From Cellvibrionaceae bacterium (GTDB taxonomy: Bacteria > Pseudomonadota > Gammaproteobacteria > Pseudomonadales > Cellvibrionaceae), in assembly GCA_021151825.1 (NCBI GenBank), contig JAGKWQ010000019.1, forward strand, positions 1 to 49,700: 49,700 nucleotides of DNA, read 5' to 3'. Below are positions 35,098 through 42,990 of the stretch, in pieces. A program made the translations under genes and the position numbers. Position 1 is the stretch's first letter, and every line of letters starts with the position of its first letter. The notes below the pieces were generated by a model. It was not told the DNA's origin. It saw nothing but the letters and a program-made list of their open reading frames with translations, and made no database searches.

Positions 35098-35399
35098 TAG
35101 AGTTGCCCCTCTTCGAGAACGGGTGTTAGCCAATAGCGCAGGCCGGAACCATTAAAAAGTGCTCCGAGGTCATGGAGTAATTGCCGGGCAACGGTTTCAG
35201 GAACCAGTACCTGAACCAGCACAGCGCGAGCGCGGCCCAATACCTGTTCGCTGGCATCCAGGCCATCGTCACTATGGCCGCCGTGGCTCGCACAACTCTG
35301 GCTGGTAAAGGTGAGGTCGTGCGGGCTTTGCAGTAATTGGTCGAGCAGTTTCTCTTCCAGCGCAGGAGCACCTAATAAAGAGAGGCAGACAAGGCTCAT
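35097..35399 (-). CDS. DUF3240 family protein
   Basis: A 100-residue cytosolic protein of the DUF3240 type, a small family encoded beside CzcA-like pumps. The sequence has a Cys/His-rich segment, SCASHGGHSDD (about 34-44), that could bind metal, followed by VLVQVLVPETVARQLLHDL. The ferredoxin-like/PII-like fold expected for such proteins suggests a sensor or modulator of the pump. That is an inference. GGAGGAG precedes the ATG. It overlaps both neighbours (ATGA with the RND gene, TAGTG with the outer-membrane factor gene). Confidence 0.75.
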   Translation of the reverse strand: MSLVCLSLLGAPALEEKLLDQLLQSPHDLTFTSQSCASHGGHSDDGLDASEQVLGRARAVLVQVLVPETVARQLLHDLGALFNGSGLRYWLTPVLEEGQL

Positions 35400-38300
35400 A
35401 AGGGCGCTCCTCCGGTTAATGTCGGGGCAGTGGATTTTTCATCGCTGATCGCGGGGAACGCGAAGCGTGCGTACAGTAGCGGTAGCATCACCAGTGTGAG
35501 CGCTGTGGCAGTGATCAAACCGCCGATCACGACTATGGCCAGTGGCCGCTGGATTTCCGAACCGGGCCCAGTGGCAAAGAGCAGGGGAATCAGACCAAAA
35601 GCGGTAATCGCCGCCGTCATCAACACCGGTCGCAAGCGGCGTTTGGCGCCGAGGCGAACGACCTGGGCCAGCGCCATTCCCTCGGTGTGTAGTTGGTTGA
35701 AGTAACTCACCATCACCACGCCGTTGAGCACGGCAATTCCCAGCAGGGCGATAAACCCCACCGAGGCTGGTACGGACAGGTATTCACCGGAGAGCCAGAG
35801 CGCGACTATTCCACCGACTAATGCAAAGGGGATATTACTGAACACCAGCAATGCCTGGCGCACGGAACCAAAACTGGAAAATAGCAGGATAAAAATCAAC
35901 AACAGCGCAACAGGCGTGACCAAACCCAAACGTGCAGCGGCGCGTTGCTGGTTTTCAAATTGACCGCCAAAGGTCAGGCGATAACCTTCCGGCAAATCCA
36001 CTTGTCGGGCAATGGCTGCCCTGGCTTCCTCGACAAAACCCACCAGGTCGCGACCACTCACATTGGCGATGACTACGCTATAGCGGCTCCCCATTTCACG
36101 GTCGATTTTCACCTGGCCTTCCACCCGTTCCAGGCTGGCAATGCTGCTAAGTGGTATCGACTCGCCGCTTGGGGACAGCAAATGCAAATTGGCAAAATCG
36201 CCCGGGGATGTGCGCAAGTCACTATTGCCGCGCAATTGAATGGGAGTACGGCGGTCGCCTTCGGTGACAGTACCGAGTACCTCGCCTTGCAACTGCACAC
36301 GCAGGAAATCCTGCACCTCGGCCATGGAAAACCCGAGTTGGCCGGCGGCGAGCCGGTCAATATTGACTTGCAGGTATTGCACGCCGTCGTTGGTCAATGT
36401 GTAGGCATCTTCACTGCCTTCCAGGGTTTCCACGACGCTGAGGATATCGCCCGCAAGGCGATTGAGTGTGTCTAGATCCGGGCCGAAAATTTTGATCGCC
36501 AGATCGCCGCGCACGCCCATGATCATTTCCGACACGCGCATATCAATCGGCATGGTGAAGTTGTAGGCGATGCCGGGCATGTCATCGAGCACTGCGCGCA
36601 ATTCGTCCAGCAGCTCCTCTTTAGTGCCCATTCGCCATTCGTCTTTGGGCTTGATGGTAAGGAAACTGTCGGTCTGGTTCAGGCCCATGGGGTCCAGGCC
36701 GATCTGGTCAGAGCCGGCGCGTGCAACTATGCCAGTCACTTCCGGGATCTTTTCGAGGATGGACTTCTGCAAACGCGTATCCAGGGCAACGCTTTCCTCC
36801 AGGCTGATGGATGGCAAACGTTCTAGTCCGATCACTATGTCGCCCTCATCCATCGTCGGCATAAAGGTTTTACCGGTGACGCTGTAAACACCAATAGCCA
36901 CCACAAACATTACACCGGCACCGATAAAGACCGGTTTCTGGTTATTAAATGCCCATTCCAGCAGAGGCGTGTACAGCGCTTGTAATTTGCGTGGCAGCCA
37001 GGGTTCTTCATGGCTGACATTGGTGAGCAGGTAAGAGGCGATCACCGGAATAACGGTGAGCGATAGCAACAGCGAACTGGCTAGTGCAAAGACGATCGTC
37101 AGGGCTACAGGGGCAAAGAGTTTACCTTCCATTCCCTGCAGCGTCAGCAATGGCAGGAATACGGTGATAATGACCAAAATTCCGGTGGTTACCGGCGCAC
37201 TGACCTCACGCAAGGCGCGGTAAATCAAATGCATACGCGGCAATTTGCTGCGTTCATGGGCCATATGCTGGACCAGATTTTCCACTACCACGACGGCGGC
37301 ATCGACCAGCATGCCAATGGCAATAGCCAAACCGCCGAGGCTCATCAAATTGGCGGACATGCCGACCTGGTTCATCATCACGAAGGTTGCCAGGGCGGAC
37401 AGTGGCAAGATCAGCGCCACGGTAATTGCCGCACGCAGGTTGCCGAGGAATATCCCGAGCAGGATCAGTACCAGCACAATCGCTTCTGCCAGGGCTTTGG
37501 AAACGGTGAATACTGCCTGGTCTACCAATGACGCGCGGTTGTAAAACACATTCAACTGGGTGCCTTCGGGCAAGCCCGGCTGGATTTCAGCGATTTTCTG
37601 TTCCAGTCCAGCCACTACGGCACGTGCATTTGCCCCCGCCAATCCTAGTACCAATCCCTGCGCAACTTCACCTTTGCCGTGGGCGGTTACCATGCCATTG
37701 CGAGTGAGTTCGCCGATGCGCACTTCCGCAACATCGCTTAAACGGATGGGGGTGTTGTCGCGCAAGGCAATTACCATCGCGCGCAGATCATCCAGGGTAC
37801 GGACATTACCGAGGCTACGCACCAACAGCACTTCACTACCTTCTACGAGGCGGCCGGCACCGTCACTGCGGTTGTTGTCCTGGATCGCCTGTTTTAATTC
37901 TGCCAGGCTGATACCCGCGGCAGTCATACGCAAACTGTCGGGAATTACTTCAAAACTGCGGCTAATTCCGCCTAATACGTTGACATCAGCTACCCCTGGT
38001 ACTGTACGTAATGCGGGGCGAACCACCCACTCGAGCAACCCCTTACGCTCCATCAGGCTGAGTTTGGGATTATCAATTGTGAAATGGAACATTTCCCCCA
38101 AAGGAGTGGTGATAGGCGCCATACCACCTTCAAGGCCAGCAGGTAATTGATCGCTGATACCTGCGAGGCGTTCAGCAACTTGTTGGCGAGCCCAGTAGAT
38201 ATCGGTGCCATCGGTGAAATTCAGGGTGATATCTACCAAGCCGTATTTCACCAGCGTACGCAACATCTGCTGGTTGGGAATTCCTAATAATTCCGCTTCT

Positions 38301-38506
38301 ACCGGCACGGCGATACGATTTTCCACCTCTTCCGGGGTCATACCAGCCGCTTTGTAAATTACCTTGATCTGAGTGGTTGCCACGTCAGGAAAGGCATCAA
38401 TGGGTAACTGACGAAAAGAATACCAACCATAACCGGCCAGCAGCGTCGTCATGATCAGGATAAACAGGCGCTGGGTGAGCGCAAACTGGATCAGGCGAAC
38501 TAACAT
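35396..38506 (-). CDS. CzcA/CusA-family heavy-metal RND efflux pump
   Basis: The 1036-residue HME-RND inner-membrane pump has 12 membrane helices and two large periplasmic loops. Hallmarks are PIDAFPDVATTQIKVIYKA (about 35), the TM4 motif GLAIAIGMLVDAAVVVVEN (about 392-410) and TFMPTMDEGDIV in the second half. TM4 has only the second Asp (VDAA) and lacks the DFG of zinc/cobalt/cadmium-type CzcA, so it looks more CusA-like. The CusA copper-binding Met positions, however, do not seem conserved (FSMAEVQ, LLSPSGE). Metal specificity is therefore open. GGAGG precedes the ATG. It forms an operon with adaptor, channel and accessory genes. Confidence 0.92.
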   Translation of the reverse strand: MLVRLIQFALTQRLFILIMTTLLAGYGWYSFRQLPIDAFPDVATTQIKVIYKAAGMTPEEVENRIAVPVEAELLGIPNQQMLRTLVKYGLVDITLNFTDGTDIYWARQQVAERLAGISDQLPAGLEGGMAPITTPLGEMFHFTIDNPKLSLMERKGLLEWVVRPALRTVPGVADVNVLGGISRSFEVIPDSLRMTAAGISLAELKQAIQDNNRSDGAGRLVEGSEVLLVRSLGNVRTLDDLRAMVIALRDNTPIRLSDVAEVRIGELTRNGMVTAHGKGEVAQGLVLGLAGANARAVVAGLEQKIAEIQPGLPEGTQLNVFYNRASLVDQAVFTVSKALAEAIVLVLILLGIFLGNLRAAITVALILPLSALATFVMMNQVGMSANLMSLGGLAIAIGMLVDAAVVVVENLVQHMAHERSKLPRMHLIYRALREVSAPVTTGILVIITVFLPLLTLQGMEGKLFAPVALTIVFALASSLLLSLTVIPVIASYLLTNVSHEEPWLPRKLQALYTPLLEWAFNNQKPVFIGAGVMFVVAIGVYSVTGKTFMPTMDEGDIVIGLERLPSISLEESVALDTRLQKSILEKIPEVTGIVARAGSDQIGLDPMGLNQTDSFLTIKPKDEWRMGTKEELLDELRAVLDDMPGIAYNFTMPIDMRVSEMIMGVRGDLAIKIFGPDLDTLNRLAGDILSVVETLEGSEDAYTLTNDGVQYLQVNIDRLAAGQLGFSMAEVQDFLRVQLQGEVLGTVTEGDRRTPIQLRGNSDLRTSPGDFANLHLLSPSGESIPLSSIASLERVEGQVKIDREMGSRYSVVIANVSGRDLVGFVEEARAAIARQVDLPEGYRLTFGGQFENQQRAAARLGLVTPVALLLIFILLFSSFGSVRQALLVFSNIPFALVGGIVALWLSGEYLSVPASVGFIALLGIAVLNGVVMVSYFNQLHTEGMALAQVVRLGAKRRLRPVLMTAAITAFGLIPLLFATGPGSEIQRPLAIVVIGGLITATALTLVMLPLLYARFAFPAISDEKSTAPTLTGGAPL

Positions 38507-39688
38507 CTAATGTGCCTCCGCCAACCGGGTTTCTGGCGATTGGTTTTCAACGGCGGCAGATTCCGGTTTGCTATCCAGATGGCTTAGCCAGGCGGCTTTC
38601 AGCGCTACCACACTGCCTGCAGCAATTTCAGCCCCGGCTTGTAAGGCACCACTAACCAGCGCGCGTTGGCCACCGCTGGCGACAACCTCGATAGGGAAAG
38701 CGTCAAACCCGTTAACGGTGCGCACAAATACATAGGCCTGGGCACCGCGACGGGCGATAGCACTCAGGGGTAAATCCCAGGCCTGATCTTTGGCCAGTGG
38801 AAGCAGGGCTTGTTGATAGCTTCCGGGCAGCAAATGTGCCGGTGGATTCTCAATCAAACCGCGCAGTACACGGGTTTGTGCTGCGGAAGTAATCGGGCTG
38901 AGATTGAGTAATTTCGCTTCGGTGCCGTCGGCTAACTGAAACAGGGTAGCTGCTGGCCACAGCCCTGCCTGGCCTGCCGGGATTTGCACATCGACCCACA
39001 GTTGCTCGCGCTTTACCAAATGCAGTAATGGCAAACCATCGTTATTTCGCCAGCCTGGTTTGGCGATCAACCTGGTAACAGTGCCGGCAACGGGCGCGCG
39101 CAGGGTAAGGGTATTGCTGGCTTTGCCTTGCTGGATCAATCCTTCAATGCCCTTATCATCCACACCGGCGGCAGCCAGTGCCGAACGGGCTTGAGCAAGC
39201 GCGGCACGTGCGTCGCGCTCATTGGCTTTGCTTTCTTCAAGGCGACGGCTGGGGATAATACCTTCGTTAAGCAGCTCCTTATCGCGCTCCAGATTTTGTT
39301 GCGCCAGCTTCCAGCGACTGTGGTTTTCAATCAACGCGAGACTAAGTTCGCCGAGGCTTTGGCTGCTGATTACCAACAGCGGATCACCAATGTTAACCGG
39401 CTGGTTTTCCAGTACGAGTACCTGTTGCACCAAGCTATTGTCGGGGGCGCCCAGACGATATTCCTGATGCGGGGGCAATACAATTTGTGCCGGATACCGG
39501 CCGCTGGCACTGGCGGCTTTGATTTCCAGCTGGATAGTTTCTATCCCCAGGTTGCGTATTTGTTGATCATTAATCGGGATAGAACTTGTCGTGGATGCAA
39601 ACGCGACAGTAGGGGTAATCCACAGGGATAACCATGCAGCAGCCATCAACCAGCGGCGAGCCGGCAGGGCGTAAAAAGAAATATTCAT
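38507..39688 (-). CDS. CzcB/CusB-like periplasmic adaptor protein
   Basis: The 393-residue membrane-fusion protein connects the RND pump to the outer-membrane channel. A signal or anchor segment (about 11-31) is followed by a lipoyl-like half-motif around APDNSLVQQVLVLENQPVNIGDPL, a coiled-coil hairpin (about 120-175) and the second lipoyl half TLRAPVAGTVTRLIAKPG. Beta-barrel and membrane-proximal domains follow. GAGG precedes the ATG, and the RND gene starts immediately after the stop. No His-rich N-terminal metal domain is seen, unlike some CzcB proteins. Confidence 0.9.
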   Translation of the reverse strand: MNISFYALPARRWLMAAAWLSLWITPTVAFASTTSSIPINDQQIRNLGIETIQLEIKAASASGRYPAQIVLPPHQEYRLGAPDNSLVQQVLVLENQPVNIGDPLLVISSQSLGELSLALIENHSRWKLAQQNLERDKELLNEGIIPSRRLEESKANERDARAALAQARSALAAAGVDDKGIEGLIQQGKASNTLTLRAPVAGTVTRLIAKPGWRNNDGLPLLHLVKREQLWVDVQIPAGQAGLWPAATLFQLADGTEAKLLNLSPITSAAQTRVLRGLIENPPAHLLPGSYQQALLPLAKDQAWDLPLSAIARRGAQAYVFVRTVNGFDAFPIEVVASGGQRALVSGALQAGAEIAAGSVVALKAAWLSHLDSKPESAAVENQSPETRLAEAH

Positions 39689-39767
39689 AAAAACCTCACA
39701 GTCGCTCCGGCATCAAAGCGATGCAGCGACGATCCATTTACACGGGAAAATTAATGGCGGGCCTGAA

Positions 39768-40136
39768 TCAGGCTGGCAGTGAGGTTGGCGGTGCGCGAAG
39801 TGGCGGGCGTAAGCCTTGGGGTACTTGGGGGTGGAATGAAAGTACTAGAGGTGTCCTGAAGAAACCGCGCTGGATTGATAACAGAATAACCAGGCCGACA
39901 ATGAGCAGGATTACAAGATTGAGGTTTTTGGCGGGTGTGGTGTTCGAACCGGTATCTACATGGGGGCTGGCTTTGTGACCGTAGGAGTCATCCAATGAAT
40001 CCTTGAAGAAAGAGCTATCCAGTGTTGCCGGGCTGCCATCCAATGGAATGTGACTATGCAAACCAAACAAGCAGGCACAAAACCAGCTGAATAAGGCTGC
40101 AAATGTCACTATCTTGGCGATTTTCCGGATTTTCAC
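39768..40136 (-). CDS. Small exported/membrane protein heading the metal-efflux operon
   Basis: The 122-residue product has an N-terminal hydrophobic segment (FAALFSWFCACLFGLHSH), a His/Asp-containing middle, a membrane helix (LVILLIVGLVILLSI) and the ending RPPLRAPPTSLPA. The (R)APP ending recalls DUF2946/CopL-type small metal-linked proteins, but that is a resemblance. Starts are GTG 40136 or GTG 40109; neither has a clear ribosome site. A TATAAT box at 40145-40150 would make the first nearly leaderless. It is placed where czcI/cus accessory genes lie, 79 bases before the adaptor gene. Confidence 0.6.
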   Translation of the reverse strand: MKIRKIAKIVTFAALFSWFCACLFGLHSHIPLDGSPATLDSSFFKDSLDDSYGHKASPHVDTGSNTTPAKNLNLVILLIVGLVILLSIQRGFFRTPLVLSFHPQVPQGLRPPLRAPPTSLPA

Positions 40137-40144
40137 GATGGCGA

Positions 40145-40150
40145 ATTATA
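40145..40150 (-). promoter_or_regulatory. Perfect TATAAT -10 box of the metal-efflux operon
   Basis: The minus strand reads TATAAT here, about 9 bases before GTG 40136. The hexamer 17 bases upstream is a poor -35, as expected for an activator-dependent promoter. Repeats at 40238-40266 lie further upstream. Confidence 0.5.
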
Positions 40151-40237
40151 ATCGGTTAAAAATTGACACGAAAAGCATCTTAACCTTGCACCAATAGCAG
40201 GTCGAGTAAATGCATGGATTTTTGTGAATCTTTACAT

Positions 40238-40266
40238 GGTCACCTTAAATGAACCTTAAGATGACC
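40238..40266. promoter_or_regulatory. Inverted and phased direct repeat upstream of metal operon
   Basis: GGTCACCTTAA (40238-40248) and TTAAGATGACC (40256-40266) form an inverted repeat with one mismatch. The same stretch also reads as direct repeats of ACCTTAA about 11 bases apart (one helical turn). It lies about 100 bases upstream of the metal operon start and just past the darP stop. It could be a regulator site or a weak darP terminator. Confidence 0.45.
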
Positions 40267-40277
40267 TTGGGAGAGGA

Positions 40278-40796
40278 TTAGTCTTGCAGTTCCAGTTGCT
40301 CGCGAATAAACCCAAACAGTTTACGTGCACTTGCTGCCGGTTTGTTTTCTTCACGCTCTTTCTGTGCAGAACGAATCAGCTGGCGCAGGTGTTGAACGTC
40401 AATACCCGGGCAGGAAGTTACCAGCGTTTGGAAAATCTGCTTGTCACCTTCAATCAGTAAATCCCGATAGCGCTCAATCTGGTGCTGGCGATGAATGTAC
40501 TGGTCGCTGCGGTTTTGCATTTTATCTACCGCGGCTTTGATTTCCTCATGGTTGCCTTCGCGCATCAGGCGGCCAATGTACTGGACCTGGCGGCGGCGGG
40601 CTTCTTTGGGGGGAAGTTTGCGCGCGATATAAATAGCGTCCAGCATTTCCTCACTTAAGGGAATGTTAGCCAGTTGCTTTTCATTCATATCGATAAGGCT
40701 TTCACCCAGTGCTTGCAGCGCGTGCATATCGCGTTTGACCTGGGATTTGCTCAGGATGTAATCGTCGGGATTAATGTCGTCGTAGTTGTAAACCAT
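40278..40796 (-). CDS. darP: Ribosome biogenesis factor DarP (YjgA)
   Basis: The 172-residue charged helical protein is of the DUF615/YjgA family. It associates with late 50S ribosomal precursors. Family stretches are SKSQVKRDMHALQALGESL, LDAIYIARKLPPKEARRRQVQYIGRLMR and the C-terminal HLRQLIRSAQKEREENKPAASARKLF. ATG 40796 is chosen because conservation begins at MVYNYDDINPDDYI; an upstream TTG/ATG-type start at 40907 would add 37 dissimilar residues and nearly reach ptsO. It follows ptsO at about 120 bases. Confidence 0.9.
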   Translation of the reverse strand: MVYNYDDINPDDYILSKSQVKRDMHALQALGESLIDMNEKQLANIPLSEEMLDAIYIARKLPPKEARRRQVQYIGRLMREGNHEEIKAAVDKMQNRSDQYIHRQHQIERYRDLLIEGDKQIFQTLVTSCPGIDVQHLRQLIRSAQKEREENKPAASARKLFGFIREQLELQD

Positions 40797-40915
40797 AACC
40801 GGTGCCGTGTGCGCAGGGCGCTGTGGGTAAAAAAGGTGATCGGGTAAACCGATAAGTTTGCGCCCGAAAAGGGCGCGCAGCTTAGAGCAGATGGCTCCTA
40901 ACAACAATAGCCTGT

Positions 40916-41188
40916 TTATTCGCCCTCTTCAAAGCGGTCGGCTATCAGAGTGCGGATGGCGTTCATAGCGGCTTCGGCGTCGTCACCGTCAATAGTGATT
41001 TGCAGGGCAGAGCCACAACTGGCGGCGAGTAACATTAAGGACATAACACTCTTGGCATCAGCCCAATTGCCTTCGCCTACCCGTGCCTGAACTTTCGCCT
41101 TGAATTGATTGGCGAGCGTAGCGAGTTTGGCCGCCGCCCGTGCATGGAGGCCGCGTTTGTTAATAATGTCGAGAGTTTCTGTGAGCAT
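40916..41188 (-). CDS. ptsO: Nitrogen-PTS phosphocarrier NPr (HPr-like)
   Basis: A 90-residue HPr-fold protein with active His15 in NKRGLHARA and Ser47 in AKSVMSLMLLAAS. NPr passes phosphate from PtsP to PtsN in the regulatory nitrogen PTS. Length matches. AGG precedes the ATG. It lies 21 bases after rapZ, in the conserved rpoN-hpf-ptsN-rapZ-ptsO order. Confidence 0.95.
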   Translation of the reverse strand: MLTETLDIINKRGLHARAAAKLATLANQFKAKVQARVGEGNWADAKSVMSLMLLAASCGSALQITIDGDDAEAAMNAIRTLIADRFEEGE

Positions 41189-41209
41189 CGCCTGGTTCTG
41201 TGTTTGAAA

Positions 41210-42079
41210 TCAGTGTTTTTTGTGTTTGTTGATATCGCGATGGCGTACTTGCACATCGTTAAAGCTTTGGTCGAAGTGCTTTTGCAGGCGCTCCGCCAGA
41301 TAAACTGACCGATGTTGGCCGCCAGTACAACCAATTGCAATCGTAATATAACTACGATTATTGGCCTGATAGCGCGGCAACCAGCGGGTCAGATAATGTT
41401 CTATATCACCATACATTTCCTTGACGGTGACTTGCTCCTCCAGAAAATCAATCACTTCCTGATCTTTTCCGGTTTGTGGGCGCAAATTGGGTTTCCAATG
41501 CGGATTGGGTAAACAGCGCGCATCAAATACCAGGTCAGCATTAACCGGCACACCGTGTTTGAAACCAAAGGATTCAAACAAAATCGCCATAGTTGATTCA
41601 CTGCGACCTACGACGCGTTCTTTCACCAGATCGCGCAATTCATGCAGATTCAAATGGCTGGTGTCGATCACTTGATCTGCGGCATCGCGAATCGGTTCTA
41701 ACAAATGCTGTTCAGCGGAAATCGCTTCTTCCAGGCTGGTGTGTTTGTCAGACAACGGGTGTTTGCGGCGAGTTTCACTGAACCGCTGGATCAACACTGC
41801 TGGCTGCGAATCGAGAAAGAGTGTACGAAACGGCAGGTGTGCATCCTTGAGGGTGCTGATCATCTGCGGAAAGATCGCAAGATCCTGCCATGCATTGCGT
41901 ACATCAATACCGATTGCAAATTTCTGTTTGTCATCTTTATGAATCTGGATTTGCGCAACCAGCGCCGGTAAAAGGCTTACGGGCAAATTGTCGATACAGT
42001 TAAAGCCCACGTCTTCAAGTACATGAAGCGCAGTACTTTTCCCCGAACCGGACAGGCCGCTGACAATAACCAGATGCAT
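41210..42079 (-). CDS. rapZ: RNase adapter protein RapZ
   Basis: The 289-residue P-loop ATP/GTP-binding protein has Walker A GLSGSGKST (about 8-16). In enteric bacteria it binds GlmZ/GlmY small RNAs and recruits RNase E to control glucosamine-6-phosphate synthase. The C-terminal half with FGFKHGVPVNADLVFDARCLPNP, AIGCTGGQHRSVYLAE and the closing VRHRDINK is diagnostic. GGA precedes the ATG. It lies between ptsN (11 bases) and ptsO. Confidence 0.96.
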   Translation of the reverse strand: MHLVIVSGLSGSGKSTALHVLEDVGFNCIDNLPVSLLPALVAQIQIHKDDKQKFAIGIDVRNAWQDLAIFPQMISTLKDAHLPFRTLFLDSQPAVLIQRFSETRRKHPLSDKHTSLEEAISAEQHLLEPIRDAADQVIDTSHLNLHELRDLVKERVVGRSESTMAILFESFGFKHGVPVNADLVFDARCLPNPHWKPNLRPQTGKDQEVIDFLEEQVTVKEMYGDIEHYLTRWLPRYQANNRSYITIAIGCTGGQHRSVYLAERLQKHFDQSFNDVQVRHRDINKHKKH

Positions 42080-42090
42080 AGTGCTAATCC

Positions 42091-42543
42091 TTAAATCGGC
42101 GCAATCGCTGCCTGATACAAAGCGCTGTCACTCGCGGCTTTTCTCAGTCTTTGGCGATATTCAGGATTGTTCAGCGCCCCGGCCAGGGTTGCCAGGGTTT
42201 GCAAATGTTCGTCATGCGCATCTTCCGGAACCAGCATCGCAAAAAGGATATCGACCGGTTGTGAATCTATCGCATCAAAATCAATCGGGTCAGTCAAGGT
42301 AATCAGGGCGCCAACGGTCCCTGTGCATTTCTCGACCCGGCAATGTGGTATCGCAACACCATGGCCGATACCGGTTGAGCCCAATCGCTCGCGGCCAATC
42401 AAACGGCGAAAGAGCTCATCGCCATCGATATCAGGAATGTCCTGCGCAATGGTGTTCGCTAATAATTCCAGCGCGCGTTTTTTACTGCCACCCTCGATAC
42501 CGCACAGAGTGCGGCCGGGGCTAATAAGGGATTCAATTTGCAT
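42091..42543 (-). CDS. ptsN: PTS IIA-like nitrogen regulatory protein PtsN
   Basis: The 150-residue EIIA(Ntr) domain has its active-site His67 in GIGHGVAIPHCRV. Phosphorylated by NPr, it regulates potassium transport and other targets. The sequence SPGRTLCGIEGGSKKRALELLA and the later LVPEDAHDEHLQTLATLAG are typical. No strong ribosome site precedes ATG 42543. hpf lies 48 bases upstream. Confidence 0.96.
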   Translation of the reverse strand: MQIESLISPGRTLCGIEGGSKKRALELLANTIAQDIPDIDGDELFRRLIGRERLGSTGIGHGVAIPHCRVEKCTGTVGALITLTDPIDFDAIDSQPVDILFAMLVPEDAHDEHLQTLATLAGALNNPEYRQRLRKAASDSALYQAAIAPI

Positions 42544-42591
42544 AGCTCAATGATGCCGGAGCATCCTCTATTGAGCGCAGTTGGCGTTACT

Positions 42592-42882
42592 TTAACGGTG
42601 ACTGCGCATTTTCTCTTTGTGTTTGATTAATTGACGATCCAGCTTGTCCGCCAGTGCATCAATTGCCGCATACAAGTCCTCATGAGTTGCATCGGCATGA
42701 ATATCTTTGCCGCTCACATGCAAGGTTGCCTCTGCTTTTTGAATCAGTTTATCCACCGAGAGAATAACGTGAGTGTTGGTAATGCGGTCATGGTGATGAC
42801 TCAGGCGTTCCAGTTTGCTGGTCACATAATCTTTTAGTGATTCGGTTACTTCGAGGTGATGGCCACTGACATTTATTTGCAT
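42592..42882 (-). CDS. hpf: Ribosome hibernation promoting factor (short HPF)
   Basis: A 96-residue short-form HPF/YfiA-family protein that binds the 30S decoding region and promotes 100S dimers in stationary phase. MQINVSGHHLEVTESLKDYV and the central HVSGKDIHADATHEDLYAAIDALADKLDRQL are characteristic. GAGGAAG lies 6-7 bases before the ATG. It follows rpoN after 108 bases. Confidence 0.96.
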   Translation of the reverse strand: MQINVSGHHLEVTESLKDYVTSKLERLSHHHDRITNTHVILSVDKLIQKAEATLHVSGKDIHADATHEDLYAAIDALADKLDRQLIKHKEKMRSHR

Positions 42883-42990
42883 AGGTGCTTCCTCATGGGG
42901 TTCGCAGACTCAAATGAGCCGATCTTTAAAAAAACGATACAGCAGGCGCTGTACTTAACAATCCCTGTTCTGCTTCCTGAATTAAAATAA

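Noticed and set aside
37560..38150. A 196-codon plus-strand frame antisense to the RND pump gene
   Set aside because: Ser/Arg/Pro-rich translation expected from the opposite strand of a membrane-protein gene; the pump frame is complete and conserved.
40163..40168. A perfect TTGACA on the plus strand
   Set aside because: No -10 lies at 16-18 bases downstream and the next plus-strand gene is far away.
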